A DNA stretch of 64,000 nt from Acholoe squamosa (GCA_949317995.1 OX439046.1:35748002-35812001); one strand, 5' to 3'; counted from the first letter of the stretch, positions 1 through 12,520 are shown. The notes: generated by a model from the sequence alone, not told the origin. Made by a program: numbers and translations.

Positions 1-157
1 TCCTCATTGTCAGTGCAAGAGTCCTGGAGGTGTAAGAGTCAATTGAGAGTTAATTCTGCTTAGTAGCAGGAGCAGGAGTAGTGGTGGGCGGTCGTATGGT
101 CGGTTCCTTTATGGGGGGGGGCGGTGACTATAGGTGCCGTAGTCACATCCCTGAATT

Positions 158-415
158 CTAATTGTTATGACTGTTCCTCGGGTTGTCGCTGTCGGCGTCA
201 GATTGTGGCGCTGTATAGCTCCTACCAGGGGTGGTGTTCCTTGGGGTGTCGGGTGGGTATAGCTGGGTCATTTTGAAGGCGTCAGGTGATGAAGTTTGCC
301 TCTGGAGGTGGTGTGTAGTATCACTTGTGGAATGGTTGGGCGCGTCTAGCCCAGGTGATGTAAAGGTGCGTTGTTCTGAAGCTGGCTCCTTAGGTGATGT
401 CTCACTATTGCTCAT
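158..415 (-). CDS. Possible coding exon, polar Ser/Thr/Pro-rich tail (unrecognised)
   Basis: An 85-codon open frame from an internal ATG to a stop. The product is rich in Ser, Thr, Pro, Asn and His, with no hydrophobic segment and no recognised domain. The frame stays open about 13 codons upstream of the ATG to a TGA near 450, so it could be the 3' end of a last exon starting at an AG in that interval. The composition resembles a disordered C-terminal tail. The opposite strand is also open across this stretch, which weakens the call. No function can be assigned, and chance openness is a real alternative. Confidence 0.18.
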   Translation of the reverse strand: MSNSETSPKEPASEQRTFTSPGLDAPNHSTSDTTHHLQRQTSSPDAFKMTQLYPPDTPRNTTPGRSYTAPQSDADSDNPRNSHNN

Positions 416-1380
416 GTTTAATGAGAGGTTGGTAGTGGGATATTCTTGGAGGGTTCATCCACCATCGTGTCAACGGACGGTTACATGTGGTGAAGTGAAT
501 GTACACGGAATCCAGGGAAGTTCAGTTGATCCTTTATTGCATAGCTGACATGAGTGTTTCATAAAGGTGGTAACAACGATAACACTCGCCAAGATCTAAG
601 CTCTGCCTCTGATCCTATAGCTCAACCTGTCGTAGGTTCTAGGTATAGGTGTAAGGTGTAAGTTGGGAGAGAGATGATAGCTTAGAAAAGATAGCTTAGA
701 AGAGATGACTGGGAGCTGCTCAAGCTACCTTATATACTGAGGGCTAGAGCAGCTCACAGTGTTGTGAAATGTTCTGTACATGTGGCTCAATAGAATAGTG
801 ACACATGTCATAAGGAGAGAGTGCCACCTGTGGGTAGATTATGTTAATGAGGATTGAGAGGAGATTGTGAAATATCCTCTCATTCCAAATATGGCACCAC
901 GGGTGAGTCACACTTCCTCCAGTTAGACTGTATGTGTGTAGATAAGGTTGGAATGTTATTACATCCTTGTACCTTATGTCACAGAGTGTCATGGAGGAAG
1001 TGTGTTTGTGATGAGTAATGGATCCTGGTTCCTATTGGGGAATACAGGAGACTATTGAGTGTGGATCATGGGCAGAGCTTAGGCTTTATATGGCGAAGAC
1101 TGTAGTAAATATGAGAAATAATAATAATACCCAGAATGGTCCATTGACAATAGTTAACCGGGGGCTTAATGTCAGGGGTTGAACTGTCAGGGGGCTAAAT
1201 GTCTGGGGGGCTAGATGTCTGTGGACCTTGTAATGTTGTTCTCAAATATCCCTCATTTTGTAAAAAAAGAGTCACATATATGGCATTGAGGTATAAATAT
1301 TAGTTATACTCCACCTGGCTCTCCGCCCCATTGTTCCGACTGTAGGTTTATTTCCACATTCTACAGTTGTGAGGGCCAAG
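416..1380. other. Gene-free stretch
   Basis: No supported gene. A short G-rich passage at about 1160-1220 repeats a GTCnGGGGG-like word three times. Otherwise this is unremarkable sequence. Confidence 0.5.
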
Positions 1381-1490
1381 AAGAGGTTTTATGAATTAGG
1401 CCAGTTCTGGCAGGAGGTTTTGTGAATTGGGTCAGGTCTGGGAGGAGGTTTTGTGAAACAGGTCAGGTGTAGCAGGAGGTTTTACTAATT
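1381..1490 (+). repeat. Short tandem repeat, about 40 bp period
   Basis: About three imperfect units, each with GAGGTTTTGTGAATT followed by GGTCAGGTCTGG. The units differ by substitutions and small indels. The array ends just before the tRNA-like cluster. Confidence 0.6.
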
Positions 1491-1530
1491 AGGTAAATTT
1501 TGAAGAGCAGATGAAATTCTTGAGAAAATA

Positions 1531-1616
1531 CTGTCCCCCAATAGGATTCGTACCCATGCACCAGACAGTGCTGGGATCCTGAGTCTCATGTGCTAACCAT
1601 TACACCATGAGTCCTC
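1531..1616 (-). pseudogene. tRNA-like sequence (Gln-like D-arm)
   Basis: On the minus strand, an A-box-like TGGTGTAATGGTTAGC is followed about 45 bp later by a B-box-like GGGTACGAATCC. The D-arm reads like animal tRNA-Gln. The two acceptor halves do not pair well and the anticodon arm is irregular, so this is either a tRNA pseudogene or the head of a tRNA-derived SINE, not a working tRNA. It is the first of three such sequences within about 430 bp. Confidence 0.5.
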
Positions 1617-1720
1617 AGCTGATACTGTGGGTGTTAGAACAGCTACTGAATGGTGATGTGCTACCACTATGACTGAGTAATAGATTATAGATAAACAGGG
1701 TACTTTCACTTTGAAAGTCT

Positions 1721-1797
1721 GACCAGTCAATGTAGTAAAGTGGTTAAGGCCTGGGACTAGAAATCTAGACCACACAGGCTCAAACCCCTGGTGTGAT
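1721..1797 (+). pseudogene. tRNA-like sequence (Ser-AGA-like)
   Basis: Plus strand. The A-box-like TAGTAAAGTGGTTAAGGC is typical of tRNA-Ser. An anticodon stem-loop follows in which CTAGAAATCTAG places AGA at 1759-1761. A weak B-box, GGCTCAAACCC, lies downstream. The long variable arm of a true tRNA-Ser is missing and the acceptor ends do not pair, so it is a degenerate copy or a SINE head. Confidence 0.5.
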
Positions 1798-1884
1798 TTT
1801 ATTTTCATTCTCAGTTGGTCACTGTCAATTTTGCAACAAATTCTAAAAATAATGCTTTTGCTTTGTATTTGTATGTTAAAAACA

Positions 1885-1955
1885 TTGTCCCCATGCAGTC
1901 TTGAACCCATATTCTGTGATTGAAAGTCAAACTTGCTAACCACTATACTATTGGC
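1885..1955 (-). pseudogene. tRNA-like sequence (Glu/Asp-like)
   Basis: Minus strand. TAGTATAGTGGTTAGC matches the D-arm/A-box of tRNA-Asp or tRNA-Glu. The arm around TTGACTTTCAATC carries a possible TTC anticodon, and GGGTTCAAGAC serves as a B-box. Stem pairing is incomplete. It sits about 30 bp from the adjacent (AT)n tract. Confidence 0.5.
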
Positions 1956-1981
1956 ATTGCTGGTGGTTGTAACCTGGAAGA

Positions 1982-1983
<2 letters not shown>

Positions 1984-2037
<54 letters not shown>
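1984..2037. repeat. (AT)n microsatellite
   Basis: Uninterrupted AT dinucleotide run of about 27 units, next to the tRNA-like cluster. Confidence 0.98.
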
Positions 2038-2039
<2 letters not shown>

Positions 2040-5000
2040 TAGCTTTGATTCACAGCCAGTATAGAAGATTCAAATCCTCTTCTAGGCCTCTACAGTTTAT
2101 GTCAAAATATGCTTATATTCATGGTTTTACTGTTGTATAAACTCCTGTGGATGGAGTATAGGTAAGAAAACCTCTGCGGAGCTGGAGGATTTGCCACAAA
2201 AGGTTTTGTGGGAAACCCTCCAGCTCCAATATGAAGAGTACAATACAGGTATCTGGGGGGTGTTGCTTGTACGCTAAATGAGCTTGGGGTAGGTGCCCTC
2301 TTTTCCACAGAAGTTCCGCTCTGCTTCACCATTCAACTTCCACTCACCATATAAATCTGAAAAGGCACCAAAATAGATACTTTTGTCGCACACTGTTTCA
2401 AGTGCTCTTGATTGTGACCACTTGTGCACAACACAAAAAAAGTTAGCACTGCAAAGAAAGAGACTACTGCAGGTGAGGCACTTCTTAGACAAATAGGAGC
2501 AACACCCTCCTGATTAAAGTGTGGTGAAGAAGAGACGTATACTGTCTCAGTTAAACAGGGAACTTATATTGTATAAAATAGTACCTCAAAGAGAAGGTGT
2601 TAAATGAGTGTGTGAGAGAGGGAGAGAGAGAGACCCGTGAGCAAAAGGTTCATGTTTTATACCAGATGCGGAACAGATGTCACCCAGCTGTTCTTATAAC
2701 CAAGGAATCCAAACGTCAGTGGGGGTGCCAACTCATCCGAATGAAGTAGTTTTTCTTCTAGATTACAAATTAGATTGGACAGACAATGTTAGATTGATTT
2801 GCCTAAAAGATGAGCGTTCTTTTTTATATAATGTACAAGCGTGACAATGGTTTCTCTTTTATCATTTATCTACTCCACTGTGTGCATCGTGAGAGTCGAG
2901 CATGACTACGGTATACACTGTTAAAAAACTCCGTAGATTTAACAGAGAATCATTGTTAAATCTTATGTTTTTTCACCATTATTTCTATTACAATGATACA
3001 CCCTTAGATTGAGTCATGGTACAGTGAATCTGTGTAAGACACTACAGGAAAGTACCTTTATTTCTTTTACAGTGAATCTTTGTGTTTTTGGAAGTTTCAT
3101 ATCTTCCCACTAGGTAGCCTCAGGCTCATTTTGAGACTTTCTACATTGTCATAGACCCTAAACAGATGAAAATGTCAAAATCAAAGAGCTTTCACTTTGG
3201 TTTATCTACCATGTTATCAAAGTGCAAGTATATTTTATTATTTTCACTATGAGAAATCTGTGAAACTACGACCTATCTTTATAGTGCAAAGAAGAGTAGC
3301 GGGGATATCTTAGACACCCATTATGTAGGAATAGATAAATACATATAGGCATACCACTTGAACTATCACAACTCAGAGGAAATATATGTTCTTAAATTGT
3401 AACTTTATCAAGGGCATGATGGGTCTTCCAGAGACTCATTCATGATCATAATGATTATGTTGTCCTGACACTAAGATATCCTGATGAATTGTATGTGGAG
3501 CCAAAACATTATATGAAGATAATATAGTCCATTGTGGATTTATAGTGAAATCCTTAGAATTATGTATCACATGCTGAAATTCATATGAAAAGCCAATTTT
3601 GGATGGCATTTAAGTCAAAGCAATGTGTAATCAATTACCCTTGGTCATTGTTTAGATATAACTGTGAAAGTCTGTCAAAATTATGCTAACTATCAGAAAA
3701 CAGTGACCGATAAAAAAATGATGAAAGATTGGCACCCGTTGTTGATTCTGAGTTTTTTCTACGGAAGATTTTTAACAGTTTACAAGAAGTGCGTTTGGTG
3801 GTTTGGCCATTTCCCGGTTTCCTATCTGTCACACATAAATCTCATTCACATGCACATTTATTAGATAAGGGTTTTGCAATATAGGAACAGCTCACATTTT
3901 CATTGTACTTGAAAATGTGACAACAACAACACCGTGTTAAAGAAGGTGTTCTGCTGTAGCTCTTTATGGCTGTTATCTTATAATTACTAGTATGTGTGAT
4001 ACCTAGTTGGTCACATATGATATTCCTCATTTAGGAGTAATCAAAATTATTCTTCAAAATGTTTTTTTACTTCATTTATTATCCTATTTACCTTTTCTTT
4101 TGATGTAGGTGACAATCCTTGTGGTGTGTGGTCTATGTTTCAGTGCAATGGGGACATATGGGGTGAATCCTGAGGTGAAATATGGGTCAGATCTCATTGT
4201 ATGTGAATGATATTACAGAAGAAATGTTGGGCTTTCTCCTTAATTCAATAATTTTGAGTTTCTTTATGAACACATGGTGTAATACAGTGCAAATGTTGCC
4301 CAACTTTGGTGACCTGTCACTAATTAATTTACCAGTAATACAACCCAGAACTAACACAGGATGTACCTCTAACATAGCTTTTTCAACCCCATTATTGGAT
4401 TCCCACTTGGTATTACCTCATTTTGCGTCATAGATATGATGTGTACCCTATAATACCGTGTATGGGACCACCCCTGCAGTAATGCACCCAGGCCTGGGGC
4501 AGTACCTGCAGTGAGTGGTGAGTGGACTCAGTCTGTGTGCCAGGCACCTGCACACCTGACACTGGTAGTATAGTGAAAATGACAGACACTGAACACACAA
4601 AAAAGCAGACAAAAAGCTCCGCAACTCCCTAGTATTACAATGGATGTCCATTATCTTTATATGATATCTTTTCATTGACATGACTTTTGCTTTCAGTGTA
4701 ATTATCCACCTCCTCAAAAAAGAAGATAAATATCTTTTTATTTTTGCTCAATATTATTTTGACAAAGGCTTCCTACTCACTTCCTTTGTCATCGTAACTA
4801 TTCTTACTTTAGAGATCAGTCAGCTTTAATCTGCGTAGTATAGATAACAAAGGACGTATAATCATAATCCATGTATACATTGCATTATTTATCCATGTTT
4901 GTGCTCAATGCCCAACTGGAGGCAGAACATATCCCTTTGAGGAGCAGCACACATGGTAAATGATGAACGAGATCTAGCTGCAATATTTGCATCAAACTGC

Positions 5001-6494
5001 AAAGGAAAATCAGAGCTGAATGTGAAAGCGTACAAAGGCTTGTCTGAATCAAGGTAATCTAATACCGTTTCCAATTTTCACTGATATTTCCCTTTGATTA
5101 TCACAGCGAAAATAAGTTTCTTTTCATGTGGCTTCCTTCCTTCCATCAGCCACTCTCCTGTACATTAATAGGATTAAGTTCTTGTTCAGTCATATCCATC
5201 ACACCGTTTCCTACCTTACTGCCAGAGTGGCCTATGTTAGGGACCCTATGCTGTCATGTTACTGTGAGTTAGTAGTCTGACCTCTGTATGTACCAGAGTA
5301 TGCTGGAGTTGTGTGAGGGCATGTTGTGTAGATTTATTACTACAACAACATGCCAACTAACACCTACTTACTGCCCCAGGCTGCCCTGACCAAATATGCC
5401 ACTCAGCATGAAGATTGGAACACTCTGAATACAATGCAGGTCTGTAAAATGAATCTAGACAGCCAGGTATGGTGTGGAAAGACTCTTTTCAGTAAGTTCT
5501 TATTTATAAGAACTCAATCCTCTAAAATTTTACAAAGGTCATCCTTTAACCAATTAGATAAGAAATGATCTTAATCATGTTTAATGTGTATTTGTATTAT
5601 AATCTATGTGTGCATTTATTATAATTATATATACGACAGAGGTTACTAGTACATGTAACTCCCACCTGAGACCTCACTGGTCACTGTGTGTGGGGAGGTG
5701 TCCCACCTCCTGACCCCTTGGGTTAAACCTTTATGACAGTAAAACCTAAATCGCGTTACCTTTATAATCCAGAAATCCATTTTGGAAATCAAAAACCATT
5801 CCCATTCAATCGTATGCCTGATATGAGTAGTATAGGGACAGTGGTGTTTTTGTCTGGTGAAGTTATTCCCCTGATTAAATGTTGTAATTAACTGATCCAG
5901 CATGTGTATCGGCATTACACATTAGATTGTAGGTTATAGCCACAATGAACCTTGCAAATGCACTTCCCTAAATAGGGGATGCACATAACTATATGTAGTA
6001 TTTGGCACATAATTTGTTTAGTAAATACATTGTATAGGAGATGAACTGGTTCAACACAAACTGATAATGGAGCTTCTTGACATTTTCTTGGTTAAATTAC
6101 TAGTGCGGGCCATCATCATCATCATCAAATGCTCAATTATTAAGTGTCAATAAGTGAAGAGTAGAGCAATGTGGCAAAACTAGATCTCGACTGGCTGAAA
6201 CCATAAGGTCTTCCACGCCAACTCCCCAATGCCTACTCAGAGGTATATCCTATAAAGTAGAGAGGTCCAAGACACTGTGAAATACTCGGATTGATGTCTC
6301 CCACAAGTACTAGGTGCAGGCACAAAGGAGATCAGCCTAAGGAGATCCTGATTGGGAAATCAAAGCAAATTCCATGTGAAGTGAGAGTTGGCATGTTGAT
6401 AAAGGTTCTATGGGTATAGTGCGTGTGAGACCAGACAACAATTACCTAGATCAAGATACTGGTGGAGGCCAGACCTGACATCCTGGTAATACTA
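2038..6494. other. Intergenic stretch
   Basis: Only short chance reading frames are present. A minor feature is a purine-rich GA stretch near 2618-2632. A CACTGTTAAAAAA word at 2916 faces TTTTACAGTG at about 3066-3075 and could be a tiny CACTG-ended element, but no target duplication was found. A short (ATC)n run lies at about 6113-6127. Confidence 0.45.
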
Positions 6495-7217
6495 GGGTAA
6501 CTCGCCCCTGACTCGACCACTGGGCATCTTAAAGCTGGGACAAGATCTGAAATATATAGATTTTCCAATTTCTGCATATCTAATATCACCCCACTTGTGA
6601 AAGTGTCCTGCCAAAATCTCAATCTATACAGTGTACTCTGACCATGTCAAATTCAAACATACATGTGTGTAGAAATAAAATGCTTCCAGCATTTTATTCA
6701 TGTCAAGAAGCAGTCTTGATTTTACCAGCACAGTGGCTCCATCTGAAGCCATAGAGCAGAATATTCTATAATGGTGGTGAATTCAATTTGGATGCCTGGC
6801 AGCAGAGCAGACACCACTCAGTGCTGCCGCCAGGAGGCTGTGACCAGAACTAATTTACCAAGTGGTTTCCCTTTCCACCAATGATGATAGACCAGCTGAA
6901 ACTAAAGTCCAATGGTGTGCACATAATGAGCCATACTGTGTCATAACCAGTGGCACCCTATGACTTGGGAAGGGCTATATATGCATATCAGACAATACTA
7001 TATTAGCTTTTATACCAGCTTTAAGTCGACCAACCTGGGTTAACTTCTGCCAGACAGTAGATGGCTACCAGTTGACATCGCACCATTAACTGCAGTATGA
7101 ATATCCTTCATTTGATGCCAACTATCCTAATATTTTGTGAAAGGAACTCAAAATAATGCTGGATGGTCGACTCAAGGTACCAACATGTCTATTGGTTGAG
7201 TCAGAGGCGAGTTACCC
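6495..7217. mobile_element. Non-autonomous TIR element
   Basis: The left end GGGTAACTCGCCCCTGACTC and the reverse complement of the right end, GGGTAACTCGCCTCTGACTC, form terminal inverted repeats. With a few mismatches they extend for roughly 30 bp, including a GACCA/AACCA word. The element is about 723 bp and has no coding frame. No convincing target duplication was seen (flanks TACT / TTCT). Class undetermined. Confidence 0.7.
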
Positions 7218-8070
7218 TTTCTGTATATGCCATTAGTAGTAATATAATTTTATACAATGGGAATTCAATTCACACACAATGCTAACTTCTTCTTAGAATA
7301 GAGTCTCCGGGATACGCAAATAGCATATTTCCTGTGTAGAATTAATTAGAGGATTCATTTTGTCGAATGCTTGCCCTAAGTAAATTAAAGTTCTAATGAA
7401 AATAGTACATTCATGGCGTCAAGGAACTGCCAATAGGATTTATCTACCACACCGCCTTTTTGAGATTTCATTTGGAGTCTTGATTCCAACTGTCTAGTCT
7501 CTGTTAATGCCATAATTGATATCTTCTTTTTTAAGCTCTGTTTTTATAGTATTAATAGTCTGAGCATACTCAGAGCAGCTTGGTTCACATATCATGTGTC
7601 ATATTCCCTCCAAAAAACATCTTGAGTCTTAAAATAAAGAATGGGTGTCACTCATGTGAATTTCCAGTACTGTGCCTACCGGAATTAAAGATGTGTTGAA
7701 ATTAGAACTTTTTCATTCCTAAAAGGTCATAACTATATAACATGTTGAACTATGATTTACCCTCCCCCAGACACCTTATAGGGGCACCAGAAGGGGTGCG
7801 GGTAATGGTAATAATGTGGGTGGAGAGGAATAGAATAAGAGATGAGGGCTTTATGATAAAACATATTTAACTATGTTTTACCCTCCCTCCAGACACCTTA
7901 TGAAGACAGGAATGATCCTCTCAACCCAAATTATACTAATGCCAGAGTTTTGTTATAAGAGGATTGAAAATTTGGACATTATGTCCTGTATGTCTTAATA
8001 ATTTCAAATTTCGTGGTGATCGGATGATAATGTCCAGTGATATAAGGTTTACAATACCGACCTACATGTA
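7218..8070. other. Gene-free stretch
   Basis: No gene is supported. A roughly 40-bp passage beginning AACTATG.TTTACCCTCCC and continuing with CCAGACACCTTAT occurs twice (about 7747 and 7871), a small local duplication. Confidence 0.45.
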
Positions 8071-8544
8071 CACTGAAAGCACCAAGGTCGTCAGACTGAC
8101 GATACCCAAAACTACAACCTTAGGTACTCAGATTGAGCACCCAGGGTAGTCAACCTAATGGGTTTAGGTCAAGAAACTTACCCAAGGTAGTCAAACTGAT
8201 TACATAATGTTGTTAGAGTGACAACCTTGGTGCTGACTACCTTGGGTCCTCAATCTGACTACCTAAAGCTGTAGATTTGGGTATTGTCAACTTGAGCACC
8301 TAAAGTCCTCAGTGGTGAACACCTTCAGTTGAAGACTCAAGGCCTGATCATCAATCGTGAGTGGCACATACCTGCCACCTTTTGAGTATGTTACATATTG
8401 TCAACAGAATGCCATAGACTCATACTAGGGAGAGGTAGACTAAGGGATTTCACTCCCTGTAAGGTGCTGCCCCCTGTCTGTACCTCTTCCGACGACTCTA
8501 GGTCCTCAATCTGACAAGTTTAAAGATCTGCAGGGTTTTCAGTG
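8071..8544. mobile_element. CACTG-ended non-autonomous element with subterminal repeats
   Basis: The left end reads CACTGAAAGCACC and the right end, reverse complemented, CACTGAAAACCC. Both are flanked by TA, a 2-bp target duplication. The interior carries many related short words in both orientations, such as GGTAGTCAA, ACCTTGGGT, CTCAATCTGAC and TCAGATTGAG. Dense subterminal motifs of this kind are typical of transposase-binding regions in CACTA/EnSpm-type elements. No coding capacity. Superfamily assignment is an inference from termini and duplication length. Confidence 0.65.
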
Positions 8545-9198
8545 TAGAGAATTCAAGTTCAAGTCCAAGTTCAAGTGGAACTGCATAGGTCATAGGTATC
8601 ACCTTATAGTGAACTGTATATATATACAAGGCCAAGCCTTATGATCTTAACCTTGAGCAAGGTCACCCATATTACATTCAATTATGAGGGTCATATCAGC
8701 TGCATATAGCATTACCAAATATCAAGATTTGATAAACCTAGGCCAAGCCATTATGGAAATATGAAGTGAAGACATTCTAATTCATATCTATATAAACTAC
8801 ATACCTATGCATAGATAAGCAGACCCTTTTGAACAATAAGCGATATCTTGGGAAGTTATGTCTCCATGACAATGAAACTTTGCATGCACAAACCTGTATG
8901 ATAGTTTTCCAAATCGACTAACTTTTGAATACTAGGCACAAAGGTTTCTAATAAAATGATCAGATTCATTTTTCCACCATTTTTTCAGATTTTGTGGTAA
9001 TTTGGTTGCCATGGCAACCATACAAAAATTGGCTGGCAACTTCATTTTGGAGTTATATGGAATATTTAAGGGATGAACTTGAAAATATGATTGAAATATA
9101 CCCCTCCTCTTATTTACCAAAGAGGAGGGGTATGTGTCCTTTATGGTACTGTAAGTGAGCTACATGTAGGTCGTTAGTATAATCTGGGTTAACTGGTA

Positions 9199-9548
9199 TT
9201 GCAGCTACTCTGGGTGTAGTATATAAAGGCTGGGGCAGTATTTCCCCTATATAACATCCCATTCTATTCCTTATTTAAGGTTCCCCCCCCTATTATTCTC
9301 ACCAAGTAGTGAAAGTGAACACATTCATTGGAAGGGAATCTATTTTACTGCTTATTTAGTGACAAATAGTCTAACTAGGGTTCTATTCTATTCTATATCA
9401 GTAGCCCTGCAGAACAGGCTTCTATGCTACATCACCACTTGATCTGTAGTATCTAGAGTTCTATTTTTATATACATGGGATAGAATGGAATGTTATATAG
9501 GAGAAACACTGCCCCAGCCTTTATATACTACACCCAGAGTAGCTGCCA
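9199..9548. mobile_element. Foldback MITE with long TIRs, TA duplication
   Basis: A 350-bp element. Its ends match for about 70 bp as inverted repeats (TTGCAGCTACTCTGGGTG on the left, TGGCAGCTACTCTGGGTG from the right), running through TATATAAAGGCTGGGGCAGT and on to TATATAACAT. It is flanked by TA on both sides (9197-9198, 9549-9550), which fits a Tc1/mariner-type MITE. The loop of about 210 bp is non-coding. Confidence 0.75.
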
Positions 9549-9797
9549 TAGGAGAGGTGTTCTAGGATATAGGTTGTGCAATTCCAGTCAACAGGATCAG
9601 GACTGTTATGATTAATCTGGTGAATAGACATTGCCGGATCCAGAGGCCACTTTCTACCTGCCCCTATACTACTAACTAAGGAGGGGCCCGTAATTTGGAT
9701 CATGCAGGCCTTTAAAGTGTTAACAAGAAAAATGCGGCAAGGACCACGGATAGGAGTTGCGCTCATAGATCATGGCAACATCGCTAGCCACTGCGGG

Positions 9798-9836
9798 TGA
9801 CGTCACTGAGGCAGCATGACGTCACCAATGACGTCA
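9798..9836. promoter_or_regulatory. Cluster of three perfect CRE palindromes
   Basis: TGACGTCA occurs at 9798-9805, 9817-9824 and 9829-9836, all exact. This is the consensus site for CREB/ATF-type bZIP proteins. A related GCTGACGTGG lies at about 9899. Just downstream, GGAGTTGC at about 9869 pairs with GCAACTCC at about 9911 as a potential hairpin. There is no convincing gene start next to it, so it may be an orphan promoter or enhancer, or part of an unrecognised mobile element. Confidence 0.55.
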
Positions 9837-9839
9837 TAG

Positions 9840-12290
9840 GTAACAGGGAGAAAACCGAAAACATTATGGAGTTGCTACGGTCGCTACGCTCCCGGCCGCT
9901 GACGTGGCTTGCAACTCCAAAAAATTATGGATATGGCCATTTCCTCCAACCGTTATCCTGGACATAGACCTATGTTTCTAGCTGCACAGTCTTTTCCCCT
10001 ATGATGTAGACTCATTATCAAAGGAAATATAGCATTTTCTCAACTTTGATACATTTACTCATCTCACGTTTTTGTTTGATTCCCTGTGACTTGTATACCC
10101 GTGGCTGGATTTTGTTGGTACGACTAGACCCCTTCAAATTGTAGTGGTATCCCTTACTCTCATGCCCTTACGGCCCTGAATATAGTCGTTATCGATTGTT
10201 AGACTGGTATATGACTGCCTGACCAAACCCCATGTAATTACTACAGTGCTGATTGTATGGGGCAGTTGAAGTGCAATACATTCGACTACCCACTCTAATT
10301 TTCAGGGTTTAAGACCCTAGTAGGTATGTGCAATCAGACCATCTTGAGGAATGCCCACCCGATCTATGAACATCAAACTATCGATACTCTATCTAGACTT
10401 GCTGCAATGGGGACAACATGGATATTCAAATTTATATGACTGACAAAACTGATATATCTGCCCATAAATCTGTATAGAAAATCAAAAAAGAAACACGAAA
10501 AGTGATAAATCCGACCTACCGACCCTAGATCTTGGAGTCATGTTACTGGAAAGATGCAATAGCTTCTTCTTTGGCTAACCATGGTCCCTGAAGTAGATTG
10601 GGAGAAATTCACAAAATCAGGCTCAATGGAAGTCTGGGTTTGTGTCTTTTTTTCTTTTACGTTCTATGAATGTAGCAGCTGATGATGGCTTGATGCCGCA
10701 TCTGTTATATACTGGCCAGATGCAATGATATAATGCTTAGGGATTATAACAAAAGGCATTGCATTGATGAGTTTACACTTATAACTCTTATTCACCATAC
10801 TATTTCACTGATTGTACTTTTGCCTATCTATTTCTCACCCTTTCTTGTACATCGAAATGTTTTGGGATAGTGAAAAGGGGGAAGAGATATTACAATCAGG
10901 GATGGCGGGCATTTGATATCTTATATTGACAGAGTAATTTTTTCATCTAGAAATCTCGTGTCACAAGTAAGTAGAGCCGAGTGAGGCCAGTTAGGTATGA
11001 GTATGAGTCCCCATTCATACAACGGTCCTTCACATAAAAGTGGAGAATGAAAAAAGGACTTATAAAACCCTTAGAACCTTTATGTGGCGATGTTTAGATT
11101 CACTTGGGTGGCTTTCAAATTGACAAAGATAGAAGAGAAAGAGACAGAACCGTTTGATGATGAAGTCAGCTTTTTCGCAAGTTTAATTAGTTTTAGAAAA
11201 TGGTGTCAGGTGGCACCCAACCCTGTGACTGCAACACTGAAACGTCACTTCCTTCTTCACACAGCAATGTACTAATGCATATAGATATAAACTTTTAGTA
11301 TTCATTTTGAAACGGGATGTGTTCACTTCTACTGCTCTCCATACATTAATTGGGCTAAGGGGATAGTTCATTAGAGGACCGTTTGCAGGCCCTATGCAAT
11401 ATCATGGTCCCCTTTGCAAGTGTTATTCTCATGCCTCAGATAAGTCCATTGCAGGGATTCTCTACACTCTCAGTAAAGCAGCAATTAAGACCAGTGCACT
11501 CATTGCATTTGTACTAACATCAGGTCCTAGTGTTTTCCAAAAATACACTGTATCGTGCTGTAAATAGAGAGTGTAGGTGCAGATTGCGATCTTAACATTT
11601 AATCACAAGGCGTCTGAAAAAGTCTTGAGGAATCTAGAGGAATTAGAAAATTTATTTTCTAACCTCCAATCCAATTCAAATCAGCTCGTTTCTTTTGTAA
11701 TTGGCTCTGGTGGACAAATTCTTCACACCTAAGCCTATTATATATAAAAGAACACTTTGAACTTTCCCTTTCTAATTTTGTAATTCCACAAATGTCTACG
11801 ACCACCCTGCCAAGCTGTTCATCTCAGGTGTTGACCAAAGGCCTATGTGATTTTCTTGGTTGAATGGTCTAATATCATTACGTGTTATAGAACACTGTTA
11901 CTCTCTGTATGTGAGTGTTAATATATTTTGCACTATATTAACCAGAGTAGGATTATGCCTGGAGAATTGACCGATAGGTACAACAATCTAAAAGAGAGAC
12001 TCCCTGAAGCCTAGACAGAGATTATAAACTATTCTTGATCTAGATAAGGGGTTGCCAAATAGAGAAGTTTAGATTCCAACCTGGCAGCAACAACGAATCA
12101 CTTCAATCCTAAGAGTGTTGATTATTTGACTGTGTCATGCTATGTATCTTGTCAACACACTTTATTCCCTACTCTTATTCCAAGTGTTGATACTACCAGA
12201 AACGAATGTATATATATATTTATTACACGACCTTTGTGATTTTGGGTGCTTTTTCTGGATATTCCCGTTCTGATACCTGTCGATATTGCT
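9840..12290. other. Gene-free stretch
   Basis: Short chance frames only. A passage at about 10309-10365 (AGACCCTAGTAGG, then ACCATCTTGAGGAATGCCC) recurs in diverged form at about 25344-25400, so it is a dispersed repeat of unknown type. No other structure was seen. Confidence 0.4.
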
Positions 12291-12293
12291 GGT

Positions 12294-12333
12294 CCTAAGA
12301 GTGCTGATATCCATGGATATCTGCACTCTTAGG
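12294..12333. repeat. Near-perfect 40-bp palindrome
   Basis: CCTAAGAGTGCTGATATCC is followed directly by its inverted copy with a single mismatched pair. The centre is ATCCATGGAT. The stretch could extrude as a hairpin. No element ends were recognised around it. Confidence 0.8.
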
Positions 12334-12520
12334 AGTGCTGATCTTGATATCATACAAAGCCTGGGGAGGTCACTCACATATAACTACTATACATTCAAAG
12401 TGTGAAAATCCCCGGCAGTCTGGGTTGTGACCCCCCAAGCTTTGTCGCTACTGCTCGCATAACGGCGACGACTGCGGGACGCGTTCAAACCAAATCAAGC
12501 CAAGCCGGGCACCGAGGTGT

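Noticed and set aside
1531-1955. Functional tRNA genes
   Set aside because: Acceptor stems do not pair and arm lengths are wrong in all three.
2916-3075. CACTGTTAAAAAA..TTTTACAGTG pair as a CACTG element
   Set aside because: The flanks do not match and there are no subterminal repeats; the words are too simple to support an element.
9521-9766. Minus-strand 81-codon frame
   Set aside because: It runs into the MITE arm and has no recognised domain or splice context.
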